Assembly (NCBI RefSeq): GCF_029852145.1
Contig: NC_079978.1
Location: 744,001 to 808,000, forward strand
From: Microplitis mediator
Lineage: Eukaryota > Arthropoda > Insecta > Hymenoptera > Braconidae
Reading direction: 5' to 3'
DNA length: 64,000 nt
Shown here: one piece after another, positions 27,268-40,400 of the stretch
Numbering within the stretch: position 1 is the first letter of the stretch
How the letters are laid out: every line of letters begins with the position of its first letter
Position numbers and translations under genes: made by a program
The notes under the pieces: generated by a model
What the model saw: only the letters and a program-made list of their open reading frames with translations
Database searches by the model: none
What the model was told of the DNA's origin: nothing

Positions 27268-28013
27268 GGGGAGGGTGGGGCAGAGCGGCCCCCCTGAAAT
27301 TTTGATCAAAAAAAAAAATTTTTTTTTTTCGACTAATTACTATAAATCCGATATGTTTGCGCATTTTTACCCCTACGCATGACATTTGGGGTAAAATGGA
27401 CAAGCCCAAAATTTTGAAAAAGTGATTTTTTCATTTTTTTGTCGTCAAATTAAAAAAAAATTAGTATAATTCTACATTTCTAGCCCTACGCATAACACCT
27501 GGGGCAAAATGAACCAGCCGAAACTTCCGAAAAAATTATTTTTTCATATTTTTCGGCCGTTTCTTTATGTAAGAGGCAAATTTGGTCACTAAAAATTTAT
27601 AAAAATTAAATTTTTTTTTTTACTTTATAAATTTTTGAAATAAAGTAAAATTATAGAATTGATTTTTTTTTTACTAAATAACAATTAGTAATTAAGGCAA
27701 TCGAGAGTGAACGATTTTTTACGCTTTAAAAAATTTTTTTCGAGTAATGTAAAACCAAAAATAGTTGTCAAGAGAAAGAAATACATTCTTAATGATGAAA
27801 ACAATTTAAAAAAAAAAAAACGAAAAAAAAAAAAATTTTTATCACTTTTTGGAGGGGGGCCGCTCTGCCCCACAAAAAAAAAAATTTTTTTCAGAATTTT
27901 GGCAAAATGTCCATAAATTTGTTCGAAATAGGACAAAAGTAAAGTGATCTTATGGTTGAAAGCCACAAAAAATAATAATTAGCTTAGGGGGGCCGCTCTG
28001 CCCCACCCTCCCC
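27268..28013 (-). mobile_element. GC-rich-TIR MITE, 'GCAGAGCGGCCCCCC' subfamily, copy B
   Basis: Same family as 17931-18586 and 58624-59374 but inverted. TIRs GGGGAGGGTGGGGCAGAGCG and its complement; TA at 27266-27267 and 28014-28015. 746 bp, full-length form with both internal CATGCGTAGGG-type repeats. The Lys/Phe-rich ORFs are translations of A/T runs and recur in each copy, so they are not genes. Confidence 0.9.
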
Positions 28014-29495
28014 TACTCAACACTCATCAGTTTTATTATTAATAATATACTTGACACAATATATTTTTTTCATCCTCGTTATCTGTTTAATTTTTTTAAT
28101 TATCTCTAAATGTCATTATTTTTTCTTTGACGTGTCCGCGAGGCTGATAAAGAAAAGTCTTCTCAAGCGAAAGAATTTTTTTAATTAAAAATATATATAG
28201 AAGTATTAAATCTGAATTTTCAACAAAAACATATGATGAGCATATAAAAACTATCTAGCTCTCATTTTAATCGTACGAGTGTTTACTTTGATCTAGAGTC
28301 AGTAAAAAATTTATTTCAATATCTGAGTTTTACCTGACGAAAATATTCACGTCGCACGATTTAATGAACTCGGCAATATTATGAAAATAGACAGTAAACT
28401 ATGATTTCAAAAAAAAGGAAAAGAAGTCATGTCATGTCATAAAAATCAATATCAATGTCTATTTAACTTAATATTCTCCAGTAGCTTAAAATAATCTTAC
28501 TGAACGTGAGTCTATTAAAACAATAAAATCAACTATTCTCTCGACTGTTACGTAAAACGGACGCGATATAGATTCACATTGAACCGACGACATTTCTACA
28601 TTTAACGAACTCACTTCGCCCATTGAATCATACCCCTCCTACCACCCGTTCATTTTCACTCAGTCGCGACACGAACGATATTTTTTTATTCTTCATTTTT
28701 TTCCTTTATTTAAACTTTTGTCCCTCTTATACTACCTACCGATCCTTTATTCTCATCATCTCCTCGTCGAGATAAGCCATTACTGATTCAGCATTTCGTT
28801 TGCTTCAGAAAATAGTCCTCACTTATATACACATACATATATATCTACTATATGTGTGCATAGTCATACAAATGGATGAGTGTTTTAACTCTCAGCTCAC
28901 CGTGCCTGGCACTTTTATCGACTATATCATGAATATGTACTCGTTACTCTACACCATTATTATTTATACATGAATTTCTATATAGATTTTTGATATAAAA
29001 TTATCCATCTGCTCGTAAATTTTCTTAACTTGTACAAATTGTCGACACCCGCACGAATGCTCTGACGATCAAGGTTCATTACTGATTTTCACAAACCAAT
29101 GTGCAATCAACTCCATCTCTATCTCTATCTCTGTCTCTGTCTCTGTCTCTGTCTCTGTCTATAGCCAGCCTGTTGGAATCGTTTAACCCGTGAATGGGAA
29201 TATTTTCCAGCAGAGAGCAAGCTGCAGGCTCGTGAAATACCTGCCGATGAGAGTGATAAAAAAATAAATAATGAAAGGGTAGGAAAGGTAATAAAAAAAA
29301 AAAAAAACGTAAATATAAAATAAAATAAACCGTTAAATTTTATGGAGCATTGCAGGCCATGTTTCGCTAACGATCAATTTTTACGATCCAACGAGTGCCC
29401 TCTTGATGACAAATCCAATCAACTTTCATTTGTCATATTTTTGCACTTACATATTTTTGAATTATGCAAACAGTATTTTATTTTTAAAAACCATA
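28014..29495. other. Non-coding; no gene seen
   Basis: AT-rich, with the hexamer repeat at 29112 and a poly-A run near 29292-29306. Nothing else recognised. Confidence 0.6.
29112..29160. repeat. (TCTATC)/(TCTGTC) hexamer microsatellite
   Basis: Eight hexamers, the first few TCTATC and the rest TCTGTC. Confidence 0.95.
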
Positions 29496-30202
29496 CACTG
29501 TAAACAAAGCGGTGTTAAAAATGGACTCATTTTAACTCCGCTCGGTGTTAAAATAAAATTACACCGGTGTTAAAAATACCGGTGTTAAATCGGGGTAACC
29601 GGTGTAAAAGCGGAGTAAAATCGGTGTAAAGGCGGGGTAACCGGTGTAAAAATGGAGTAACATCGGTGTAAAATCGGTGTAAAATCGGAGTAAAATCGGG
29701 GTAACCGGTGCAAAATCGGAGTAAAATCGGTGTAAAGGCGGGGTAACCGGAGTAACATCGGTGTAAAATCGGTGTAAAATCGGAGTAAAATCGGTGTAAA
29801 GGCGGGGTAACCGGTGCAAAATCGGAGTAACACCGGTGTAAAGGCAGGATAAACTGCGTCCGCTTGGAGTATTAATTTTAAAGATTATAAAACACAAAAA
29901 ATGTCAGTTCTTTATGAAAATAATTAAAAAATATCATTTATTAACAAGTATAGTGATCGAGTAAGTAAAAATATTCACAAAGTTAAATATTTTAACACTG
30001 GTAAAGAATATCTACACCGGCGGCGGCGTTATTTTAACACCGGTCTAAAATATTTACACCGGTGTCGGCGTTATTTTAACACCGGTACAGAATATTTACA
30101 CCGGTGGCGGCGTTATTTTCACACCGTTTTCGGGGGTAAATTTAACACCGATAATTTTAACACCTACACCGTTTGGACTTACCCCGGTGATTTTTTACAG
30201 TG
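29496..30202 (+). mobile_element. CACTGTAAA-ended element with an expanded 12-bp internal satellite
   Basis: Starts CACTGTAAACAAAGCGGTGT and ends GTGATTTTTTACAGTG, with TA on each side (29494-29495, 30203-30204). Bases about 29580-29850 are a degenerate tandem array of TCGGTGTAAAA / TCGGAGTAAAA units. Bases 30000-30130 hold four longer units of the type ACACCGGTGGCGGCGTTATT. Reading the array on the minus strand gives a spurious Thr-Pro-Ile-Leu-His-Arg-Phe-Tyr repeat protein. It is longer than the 47608-48164 copy mainly through array length. Confidence 0.85.
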
Positions 30203-33200
30203 TAGTAATGAGTCGGAATAAATTTTACGGTTAATTACGAATTATTTTTATTATTCGTTTACTCACTCAAGTTTTTTTTTAACGAATACATTTTTATAAC
30301 GCGTGTTATTATTCACCTTTTTCTTTAGAAATTATTTTATTTCTCTTCCTTTATTTTTTTCAGTGTCTTATGTTTATTTTTTTCTTCCATTCCTCTCTGC
30401 ATTCTGTATCTCTTTGCATTATATTCTATTTTCCATAATATCCCGTTGCATAATAGTCTCAGGTGTGTGTTGCGCACAAGTATAAATAAAATAAAAAAAC
30501 AACATCTCATATTTTATCTCGAGTTTGTTGTCTATTTCTGATAACTCGTCATCTCGGCGTCACTTACCTCCCCCAGAATAAGTATCAGGAAAAGGGAGAG
30601 ACGAAAAACTTTTTTATTTCATTTTCATCTGGTACTTTTTTGTCATTATCAATCCATTAATAGTGAATTTATGGTGATACATCAGCAGGGCGAGAATAAA
30701 GATTGAAAACGATATTCAATACTGGTGCAAGGAAAAACATGTAAAAAAAAATATATATAAAAGTTGAATGACACATGGCCGGAGAAGTAAGCCAAAGGGG
30801 TTAACGTGAGTTGGAGGCGATAGAAGTTTTTTTGCTGTTTCAACAAGATCCTCTTCACGAATTCGAGACGCGATAAGTGAGTTTTTGCCCTGGATACATA
30901 AAAAAATGAGATGGAAAAGAAGAAGAAGAAGAAGCAGCAGAAGAAGAAGAAAAGTTGTAGGGCGAAAATGAGGGAAAAAAATTTATAAAAAAATCGGAGG
31001 GTGAGGGAAGTAAAGTAGGTCATTTTATCTGAAAAGCTTGACAGAAAGACAAATTGCTGGATTATATCTTTTTACTTAGAGAGTGGACTGTCCACTTTTC
31101 TTATCAACTCACTTTTATATTATTAATCCCGACACGACTTTATTAACTTTAATGGTTATTAAGGTAAAAAAAGGTTTCACCGAAAAAAGCTATCACGGTA
31201 TTATACATAATTGATGTATCATGTCTTTTTGCGGGTATAGCTGTAGGTATAAAATTGTATTACATCGGGGGTATAACGTTGCGATAAATCGATTCAGATT
31301 CTATTGAAGTCAATATAAAGACTTGTAAAAAAGTAAAATGAAGGAAAGGAAGAAAAGGAAAGCTTAAAAAGAAAAAATAAAGTACTCGCAAGTAGTAAAT
31401 TGAATCTTGCTCGACTTTGTACCGAACGAATCAGATCGTTTCTGCCCTTCCCTACTTTCCCGGCACTGACGTTCAATTAAAATTTCCAGAGACGAAAAAA
31501 AAGCTTCGAGCAATTCTCGGATCGGTTCGCTCGCGCTCACCACCACTTCAAAACTTCTACGCTCGAGAATGTTGAGCTTTTTTTTTTATCCTTTTCTGTT
31601 TCATTATTTTTACTTCTCTCCGTCTGAAGCCTTTGTCTTTCGTTCCATCCTCTGGCCACAGAGTGTTAGACTCAAGACGACTAAATGCCCGGCGTACGAA
31701 ATGTGAGACAGCTCGTGTTAAGCTCGAAAAAAAAACTACGCGTGCTCTTACTTTCCGAGATTAAAAATTTGCGGTTTTGGTGGAGGAAAAAAAAAAAATA
31801 AGAAATACAGACAAGTTGATTGGAAACTTGACGAGCCATTTCCTGGTCTCACATTCTTGCTCAGTTAACTTCACAGAGTAGTTTTTTTCCCAACCGCAAT
31901 TGAGATCTACGTCAGAAATTTTTAAAATTCAAAAGATATTTAATTTTAACCCGTCGGAAACTTGGCCGTCATACCTCGACACATTTAATTATTATCGTAT
32001 TTTTATAATAGTTTCAAATTTACGGGGTATTCCAACAGCTTATATAACTTGTATAAGCCTCTTTACATTACCTAGATCTCCGGAGTGCATCAACCGTGTA
32101 ATCTACTTTAAACACCAGACTTTTAGTAGCCCAACTATCAATTTATTATTTTTTTTTATCAAAGTCTACCTGCTATTTAAGATTTTGAACAGCTCACTTT
32201 TAAATTTACTACTCATAACTTTTATTAATAATTAACCATTAACTATTACAGGTATTTTTATACCAAAGTTAGTTTTTATCGTCTTAAATTACACGCCTGC
32301 AGAAATAACATCCCGTTAGTATCTTACAATAATCGTTAGTTCAAAAACTTTATAACTCTCCAATTTAGTTGAATGTATTTTTTAAAAATTAAATCCAAAC
32401 ACTGAAGGAACCTTCATGGGAACACTATCAGGATCTCAAACATCGTGTCTTACGATACCGACTATAAAAAAAAAGCAATAAAACAAAACTAAAGAAAAGA
32501 AACGAAAGGCGAGTATCGAAATTGAAAAACTTGGCAATCGGTAGCAGTGATAGAACTCACTTGTAAACTTGAACAATGTAACTTTATAGTAAAACAAACA
32601 TGATGCGGAAAAGTTTTCTGAGGAATGTTACTCGTAATAACGGGTTTGAATCAATCGAAAAGTCATAAAGTTACATCAAAGTCACAGCAACTACCCATAA
32701 CATCGAGTTGTTTGTGTTTCTTTGCTAAAAACTCTCAGTTATTTGCATAGACCGAGTCACTCGGTCAGAATATCATCAAAGACGATCATAAAACTAGTTT
32801 ATACTTCGCTAGAGTCAACTACACTTAGATCTCATTTTTTTTTTATTTACTTTTTTGTACTTTAGCTACTGGAGAGCCAGTTCTCGTCTGTTCTACGATC
32901 AGTACTGGAACCAACCAACCAACTGTGCTCTCCAAGAGAACGTCTTATTGGCTCGTTCACGTAACGCTAATGCATTCCAAACTTTTCGATCTTCATCTAC
33001 TTATTTTACCTTTTACTTTTTTCCATCATGTTCTTTCTGAGTTAAAACTCCTTTCCTCCAGATCCTTACCCGTCCCCGACTTTAAAACCCTGCAAGCGTC
33101 GCCGCATTTCACTTCTTCCTTCCCTCAAGATCTCAACTTAAATTAACATGTCATGCTCGACGAGTGTTTTTTACTGTCATCGGAATATCGACGAGTTGTT

Positions 33201-36200
33201 AAGGCTTCGACAACTTGGACTTTTAAACTCCGCAGTTTAAATATATACAGTTAATTTAAATATTAAATTAAATGTACATATATTTTTTTAAAGCTCATTT
33301 AAAATCGCCAGCATTTACTATCAGGATTTAAGTAGAATTCAAAGCTTTATTTTATTCCTCCCGAGCAATACGTCAGTAAAACAAATCGTGGGTGTTTTGA
33401 GTCTCTTTCGGTTCCAGTTCTGGTATAAAAACCCCAGAGAGCCCAACTGAGAAAACATGTACACAAGACATTCAAGTCTTTACAATTTCTCACAGGAAGT
33501 AAAACACGAGATATAAAACTGGCAAGACTGGTGTGTAAAACGTCACGTATTGGAACGCCGATGGGTCTTGTCTCCTTCTTTTCTTGTCGTCTATTCCACC
33601 TGCCGCGGAGTCTCTACCTATACCAGGCAGTCAGTCAGTCAGTCATTCGGCGGGTAATGTACAGAGAGAATAGAAGAGAAGAGAAGAGAAGAGAAGAGAC
33701 ATAATGTGGAGTAGTAGGAGTAGTAGCACTCCTGGCATCCACCTCTCGAGAATTCCTCGTGCTCGTTGTCATTGCTATCCTTGAGGCACTTCTCCTTCCA
33801 CTGATGCTACTGCTGCTGATGTATACGACTGTACTCAGTGCTTTTGGAAGATAGGACATGAAATTGGCAGGTGACACGACTCTGAACGGCCTCAAAACGT
33901 GTATAGGCAAACACTGTATGTATAGCTTAGCTCTCGGTGTCATTTTGTTTCTCTCCAGTGACTTCACTGGCTACGATTTTCCTTTCTCTGTATAACCTTA
34001 CATAGATAATGCAATTTTCCTTTGCGCGATCACGTATTTTCATTTGCCAACTTCAATATCCGTCTTGTTAAATTTTTTTATTCTCAAACATAATCATAAT
34101 CTTTTATTATATTACATTCTGATACTTTTTTTCATACTTTTTTACATCAAATCCACCCAAGGAAGTGGTAACTTTATCATGACAACTGTTGATTTCAAAA
34201 TTTAATAAATTATAATTATATTCCCTCAATTTCCTTATTATTCTTAAAATGTTAAAATTTAATTTTAAATTCAATCTTCGCCATTTATTATAAAATTTAA
34301 ATTTAAATACGCCAACACGAGTTCAATAACCAAAAGGAAAATCTTCCCACAAATCTAATTGTTTAAAAAAAAAAAACATGACCCAGTTAAAATAGTAAAT
34401 TACATTTCTTGGTGGTATTTCGAAGCAAATATTTATTTTCTCCGAAGCAAAGCACACTGGGAAACAGCGTTAACAGATATAACAGATATACAGTTACCTA
34501 AAATCCAATACACTCAGTGTCCATTAGGAAAAAAGCTTTTTATCAACAAAACACAAGGTCCAGAACATTAAGTAAACCAAATAACAGTCTATTCCCATTC
34601 TCATTCCCATCCCAAGTACAGTGCAATACATTAAATAATGTACCCATCCTTGGGTATTAAAACATTGATCTTTTATTTAATGATGAGAGTAACTGGAGAT
34701 GCCGGAGTTAGAGGTTAATTGGGTTAGTTGGCTCTAGTTACCTCTCCGACCTCGTTTCCTCTGCATTATCGTGACCGGGCATCCTCGCAGAGTATCTCGT
34801 AGCCGGTTCTGACTCTGGCCTTTCCACCTCTCTCATGCTCTCCTCACAATAATTCTCTTACTCACTCTTAACTCGTGGTCGTGCTCGTGCTCGTCGTAAG
34901 TAGATCCACAAGTTTACTCTACTCAACTAAACTCAGCTCTCACCTAAGGGTAGCTGCTCTCCATAGCATGCGGCATGTGCCACGACGAAGGTCACGTTTG
35001 ACGGAGCCAAGTGGTGTGCTCTTTCCACGTCTATAGTCTCTGAGACTAGAGTCTAGAGCCCAGAGACCAAAGCCCAGAGGTGTGGATTTAGCTTCGGGAT
35101 AAGCCTCTGCTCTGTGAACTAGAGCAATACTTGAAGTAGATCCACATCCACGAGTCGCAGATGCGCATCTAATACACAGACTTTCTCAAACCCTCTTTGG
35201 CTGTACCTTTGTCTTCTTATTTCCTTCCTTACCGTACCCTTTATGCTCCTCTCTGTTTTTACTATCGCGTATTCTCATTTGCGCCTCTACAGATATTCTG
35301 CGTAGTATACGTGTACAGAAAATTAATTACATTTACTCATTCCACCTCTCGCCTCTGATTTTCATTTCCTCTTATAGAAGCATCAGCCCTTTCCCTTTCT
35401 CTTTTTATATATAGATATATATACAAACAGAATTCCATCTCTGCTATTGCATTCTGTATCGAATTAAATCCACCAGGAATTCATTCTCACCCATTCAAAG
35501 ATATCAATTCCCTGATGGATTAACTTGTTTCTGCACTCTGTAATTTAATATGCAAAAGTTTTAGTTTATGTAAGAAAGAGATAGACATTATATATTTAAG
35601 CTCATCGAGCATCCATACTTGCTTACTTCTTCATTATACTTACACACTTATTATCATCAAAATTCTATCCTTGTTACTCCAGTCTCACTATTCCAGATCT
35701 TAATTACTTGAATCGACAGGCTTCCAGAGATTCTCACACTCATCTACAACTTTTTAAAATTTAACCAATTAAATTCATTAATGTAATTAACTTATTTAAT
35801 TAAAATATCTTCAAAAGCTTGAGCTGTACAAAATATATCACTGAGCAAACAACGCTCACTTGGAATCGTTACCTATTTAGCTTAATTTCAAATGAAATAA
35901 AAATAAAAATAAAAGACATCACTGACATCAACAAATTTGAAAGCTTAGAATACTAGAGCTCTGAGCTTCGGATTAAAATTTTTAATCAGCAAAATATATT
36001 TAAGTCCAAAAGTGAATCTGTAAAATTGCTAGCTATTGAAATTAATTGCTCTTATACGTACTCTGTTAAATTATTTCACTTTCTATGACTCATTAGTCTC
36101 CATTAATATACAAATGGGTTTGCGAACAAGAGTTAAGCCTCACTTTGATGGACTTAGGAGCACGTACGCGAGAACTTAGTGAGCTAAGTCAATATAGAGA

Positions 36201-36640
36201 GGATATGTGCAAAAGCTATTCAATATACATACACATATATATTCTCTTTACCCCCTCTCTTTATACATATATACGCGTATAAAGCATAAACATAATCGCT
36301 TCTGATTTGGAGTTTTGAACTTGGAGCACTATATTATATCTGTCTCACTCAACATAACTTCCCTCTCATTCTACTCCAATAATATCTCGAACTTGTAAAT
36401 CCCTAGGATTTCATGGGCTACCATTCGACATTGTGGGATCTATCATGGTAAACCTCATTCCACAAATGAATACCTAAATTACCAACTTCCATCAACTATT
36501 TTAATAAATCCATTTACATGATCTATATTTCATTATCTATATAGATATTATTCATAACTTTAGTCAAACTTTAATCATTGATAACAACATTAATTATATA
36601 TTTTGATAACTTTTGCGGCAATTAAATATCTCAAAATTGC
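30203..36640. other. Non-coding; more balanced composition at 33.4-35.2 kb
   Basis: No gene or element border recognised. Bases 34700-35180 contain many short TAGAGTC/CTCTGAGAC-type inverted steps and less A/T than average, which would suit a conserved regulatory stretch, but no motif cluster can be named. Confidence 0.5.
33672..33699. repeat. (AGAAG)n pentamer microsatellite
   Basis: Five AGAAG units, just downstream of a short (CAGT)n run at 33630-33645. Confidence 0.9.
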
Positions 36641-36642
36641 AT

Positions 36643-36720
36643 AGGGGAAGACCCAAAAGGGGACCGCTAAGGAAGTAATTAATTTTTGGGCATATTAATG
36701 CGGAGAATCTCTTTTTGCTG
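36643..36720 (+). mobile_element. Broken GC-rich-TIR MITE end
   Basis: TAGGGGAAGACCCAAAAGGG at about 36641 followed by GACCGCTAAGG and AGTAATTAATTTTTGGGC looks like a left terminus of the same family. No matching right end is seen before the intact element at 36809. Probably a truncated or heavily diverged copy. Confidence 0.45.
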
Positions 36721-36808
36721 TGGGCGGGAAATAAAATTTTTTATTTTGCTTACAATTATGTCAATAAAACGACCGTAAGAAATATCATTGTCAAAAATAT
36801 TAACAGTA

Positions 36809-37410
36809 GGGAAGACCGGGGCAAGACGGCCCACCTCAAAAATTAACCAAAAATTTTTTTTTCTTGTTTTCTTTTGATTATCACAAATTTAGATTATTTA
36901 CTCATTTTTAGCCCGATACGTGAAACTTGGGGCAAAATGGACCACTCAAAAATTCTAAAAAAAAATGTATTTCATAGTATTATAACCTAGTCATGATTAA
37001 TTTAATAGAAATATTATTTTTTGGTTAATTATATGGATTTGGATTAAAATAGAGCATTTGAAAAAGTTTAAAAAACCAATAATCAATTTTTTACAGAAGT
37101 GAAAAAATGACTCGTATTATATCAAAAAAGGTTATTTCGAGTAATATTAAAGTAAATACAGTTGTTAAAGAGAAAAATATAAACATTTGTTACGCGGGAA
37201 ATTTTTTTACAATTAAAAAAAAAAAATTTTTTTTTTCATTTTTTTTCGGAAGGGGCCGTCTTGCCCAAAAAAAAAAAAAATTTTTTTCAGGAGCTTCACC
37301 AAAATTTTGGTGAATTGAGTTCAAGTTGGACAAGAGTAAATCGACTTGATGGTTAAAAGCCACAAATAATAATAACCGGCTTAGGTGGGCCGTCTTGCCC
37401 CGGTCTCCCC
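36809..37410 (-). mobile_element. GC-rich-TIR MITE, 'GCAAGACGGCCCACC' subfamily
   Basis: Starts GGGAAGACCGGGGCAAGACG and ends CGTCTTGCCCCGGTCTCCCC; one mismatch between the 28-bp TIRs. TA at 36807-36808 and 37411-37412. Its right subterminal part (AAGCCACAAATAATAATAA then CTTAG) resembles that of copy B, so this is a diverged relative of the GCAGAGCGG elements. Confidence 0.85.
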
Positions 37411-40400
37411 TATAACAATATATTACATTATAAAGTAAAACAATTTTTGAAATAAATCCGAAGGAACTGTACAGTTAAATCTTAATTTCCTTCCGAATAA
37501 CTTCATTTCCTTTTATAAAATATCCAAAAGTTTATAATCCCCAAAAAATGAATAAATTCACGGTTCAGGATTCAAATAACCGTCTTTAGTAAAAAGTTAA
37601 ATGGACACAAATGACATCTAGCGCAAAGCAATCGCAATTAATACACCAAAAATGTTTAATTTATTTTATTTACTCAATTTTATTCGTCTTGGTTCTGTGT
37701 AATTTATTTATTTATTTACTTTAAACTCTTTTATTAAGGTCTAGATTTTTTTTTATAGTTTTATTAAAAGTTTCATCAGCAGCAGCAGTAGCAGCATCGC
37801 GATCGTGACTTTCTCGTCTTCTTTCACTCACTATTTCAGCGCAACTGTACATATATATAAGTCGTTATTATTGCCAGTCCAAGCTTTTCGCCCTGGTGCA
37901 CCACCCAACACCACGCGATTCGCGATTCGGCATAATGTATCGTTTCTTGCAGCCGTAAAATACATTATTCATCGGTGCCGTCCGCTTCTCACCGCCTTAG
38001 TCGTTTTCAAGTAAACCCCGCGTGCTGCACCAACTCAACTCTTACTTACTATTTCTTTCACTGCAAACTGCAACTACCTCCCTTACTACCTCCCTTACTA
38101 CCACCACCAGTATCACTATTCCTACTCCTACTCCTACTATTACAATAACTACTACTACTGCTATAACTGCTACCACTCCTACCACTTTCTTTCCTTACTC
38201 TTACTACCCTTACTACCCTTACATCACAAACTTCTTCAACGACTTGTGACTCCTCCTCTGCATTTATGCATTTCCGCAATCTTTATATCCGTTTCTTCCT
38301 TCCTTTATTTTTTATTTTATTTTCATTCCTTCTCTCGTCTTGTATTTGACTGTTGACGTTGAGATTTCATCAAGAAATCTAAAAAAAAAATTTAACCAAT
38401 AATTTAATCCGGTGATTTATTTTTTAAAAAACAACTTTTTGTATCTTCATCATCAGCTAAAATATACTCGTAAAAAATAGTTGAATTAAACGAAAAACAT
38501 ATCATGTTATGATCAATCTTTGAGGAAAAGTCTATCACCATAAATATAGTGGACACTTTTATCGGGAATTTATGACGGCAAAATGCCAAGGTATGCTGCT
38601 GTATGGCTCCGGTATGGTACAGCTACACCAGCATGTGTAGCCGTGCCTTATATATGTACTACAATCTATACTTTGTGCCATAAATATATAGCCATATAGA
38701 TACAGACATATATAGGCATAGACTGCGTACAGCTAATCCAGAGTAGTCGGATGCTTTAGCCCGGCTCGACTCATCCTCCTCCCGTTTTCTCCAATGGATA
38801 AAGATGTTATCGTTAGGAACGACTTCCGCCAGCCTGAACGCGCCCGCCGCTGCTTCTGCTACCGATATCCAATCCCCCTGCATCATCTAATCGATAGCTT
38901 TCTTATACCTTTACTCAGCTACAACCTCTTATCTTCATTCCTGTCCTACACCCTAGACCCCACACCCGCACCCGACAACTTACAACCTACAGCCCAACCA
39001 CTTTGCTTCTTTCCGCTCTCGTACGCCGACATAAAAAGACCATACGGTAATTTCTTTTATTTATTTATGTCCGCCAATCCTCCATCATTTTTAACATCCA
39101 TTCTAACTCTCAAATCACGAAAATAAATTCAAATAATTTTAAATATTTGGAGGGGCGGGAAATTTTTTTTTGAAAAGTCCATAATGGTTTAATTCCTCGG
39201 AATAAAAATAAAAGAAAAGGTCGGCGTGTTTGAATGCACGAAAATTTATTATTTCGTCAGTCGTCCCGCTTCGCCTGTCTCTCCCCCAACAGTACAATAC
39301 TACATAATTTGATATAACCAAGTCCATTAAAATTCACTAAAATAAAACAGATGTTTTGTTTTTTTATCGAATATTGAATTAACAATCCATTCAATACAAC
39401 TGTTTGGTCATTAAAATATATATTATATATATTTGATGATATTGCGGGGGATAATTTTTGCCTGTCTCTCTTCACCAAATAATCGGTTAAAATTCCGGCG
39501 GTTTGTAAGCTCTATTCCAGATTAAATATTAATCCATTATTGGATATTCAGCAAATGATTCTCGGTCGGGACTTTCGCGCAGCAGTAGCAGTAGCTCCAG
39601 ACCGCAATATCTACACATCTATATATCTATATATATATATCGACATTGCATGCGATATCGCAATTATGACACGGGCGAATAAATTATCCTGCGTCACGTT
39701 ATGGCAACGTGTGCCACCCGGCGGCATTGCTGCAACAATCGCGCTATATACCATCATCATAAAAGGAGTAGGAGTAGGAGGTGGGGGAGGTAGAAATGGA
39801 GATTGAGGCAGGGGACAAGAGAGACAAAGTTGCAGTGGCAGAAAGCCGCATGGATACGCACCCCTTGCAGATAATTCATGAGAGCCAGAATCGCCCGATT
39901 TCGGAGTATAGAGACCATGAGGGAATTGATGCGCACGGTTGCGTGTGTTTGGGTGCGCGTACGCGTGCCAAATTACCCGCTATACTATTCCAAATTGTAC
40001 GAATGAAGGATTCATTTCCGATATATGATAATAACAACACATACATTTTACAAAATTTTATTTATAGTCAATTAATAATTCTATATATTAAATATAATAT
40101 ATACCTATAGATATTGTGTATTGAGTTTTGTAAGGATATTAATATTGAGATATAATTAGCATGATATGAAATCAACCGAGAAATAGATAATACGGTATCT
40201 AGATTACTCTATGATCAATAGATGCTATAATTACACGGCTTAATTAAAATCTTAGTAAATAATTTATTGTTGATAATCGATAGTACGGCTCATTGGGTAG
40301 CATTGAAAGCGCAATATAGAGATTCGTTTCTATTTATCTGACATTTTACGACCGAATTAAATTTTAATATTTATTTTCAATGCGCTGTTGACGTCATCCG

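Noticed and set aside
29580..29850. CRISPR-like regular repeats
   Set aside because: Units are about 12 bp and degenerate, with no spacers, and the DNA is eukaryotic.
29559..29897. Repetitive Thr-Pro-x-Leu-His-Arg-Phe-Tyr protein on the minus strand (also near 47913-48101)
   Set aside because: It is the translation of the 12-bp satellite inside the CACTGTAAA-ended elements; the frame is only kept because the unit length is a multiple of three.
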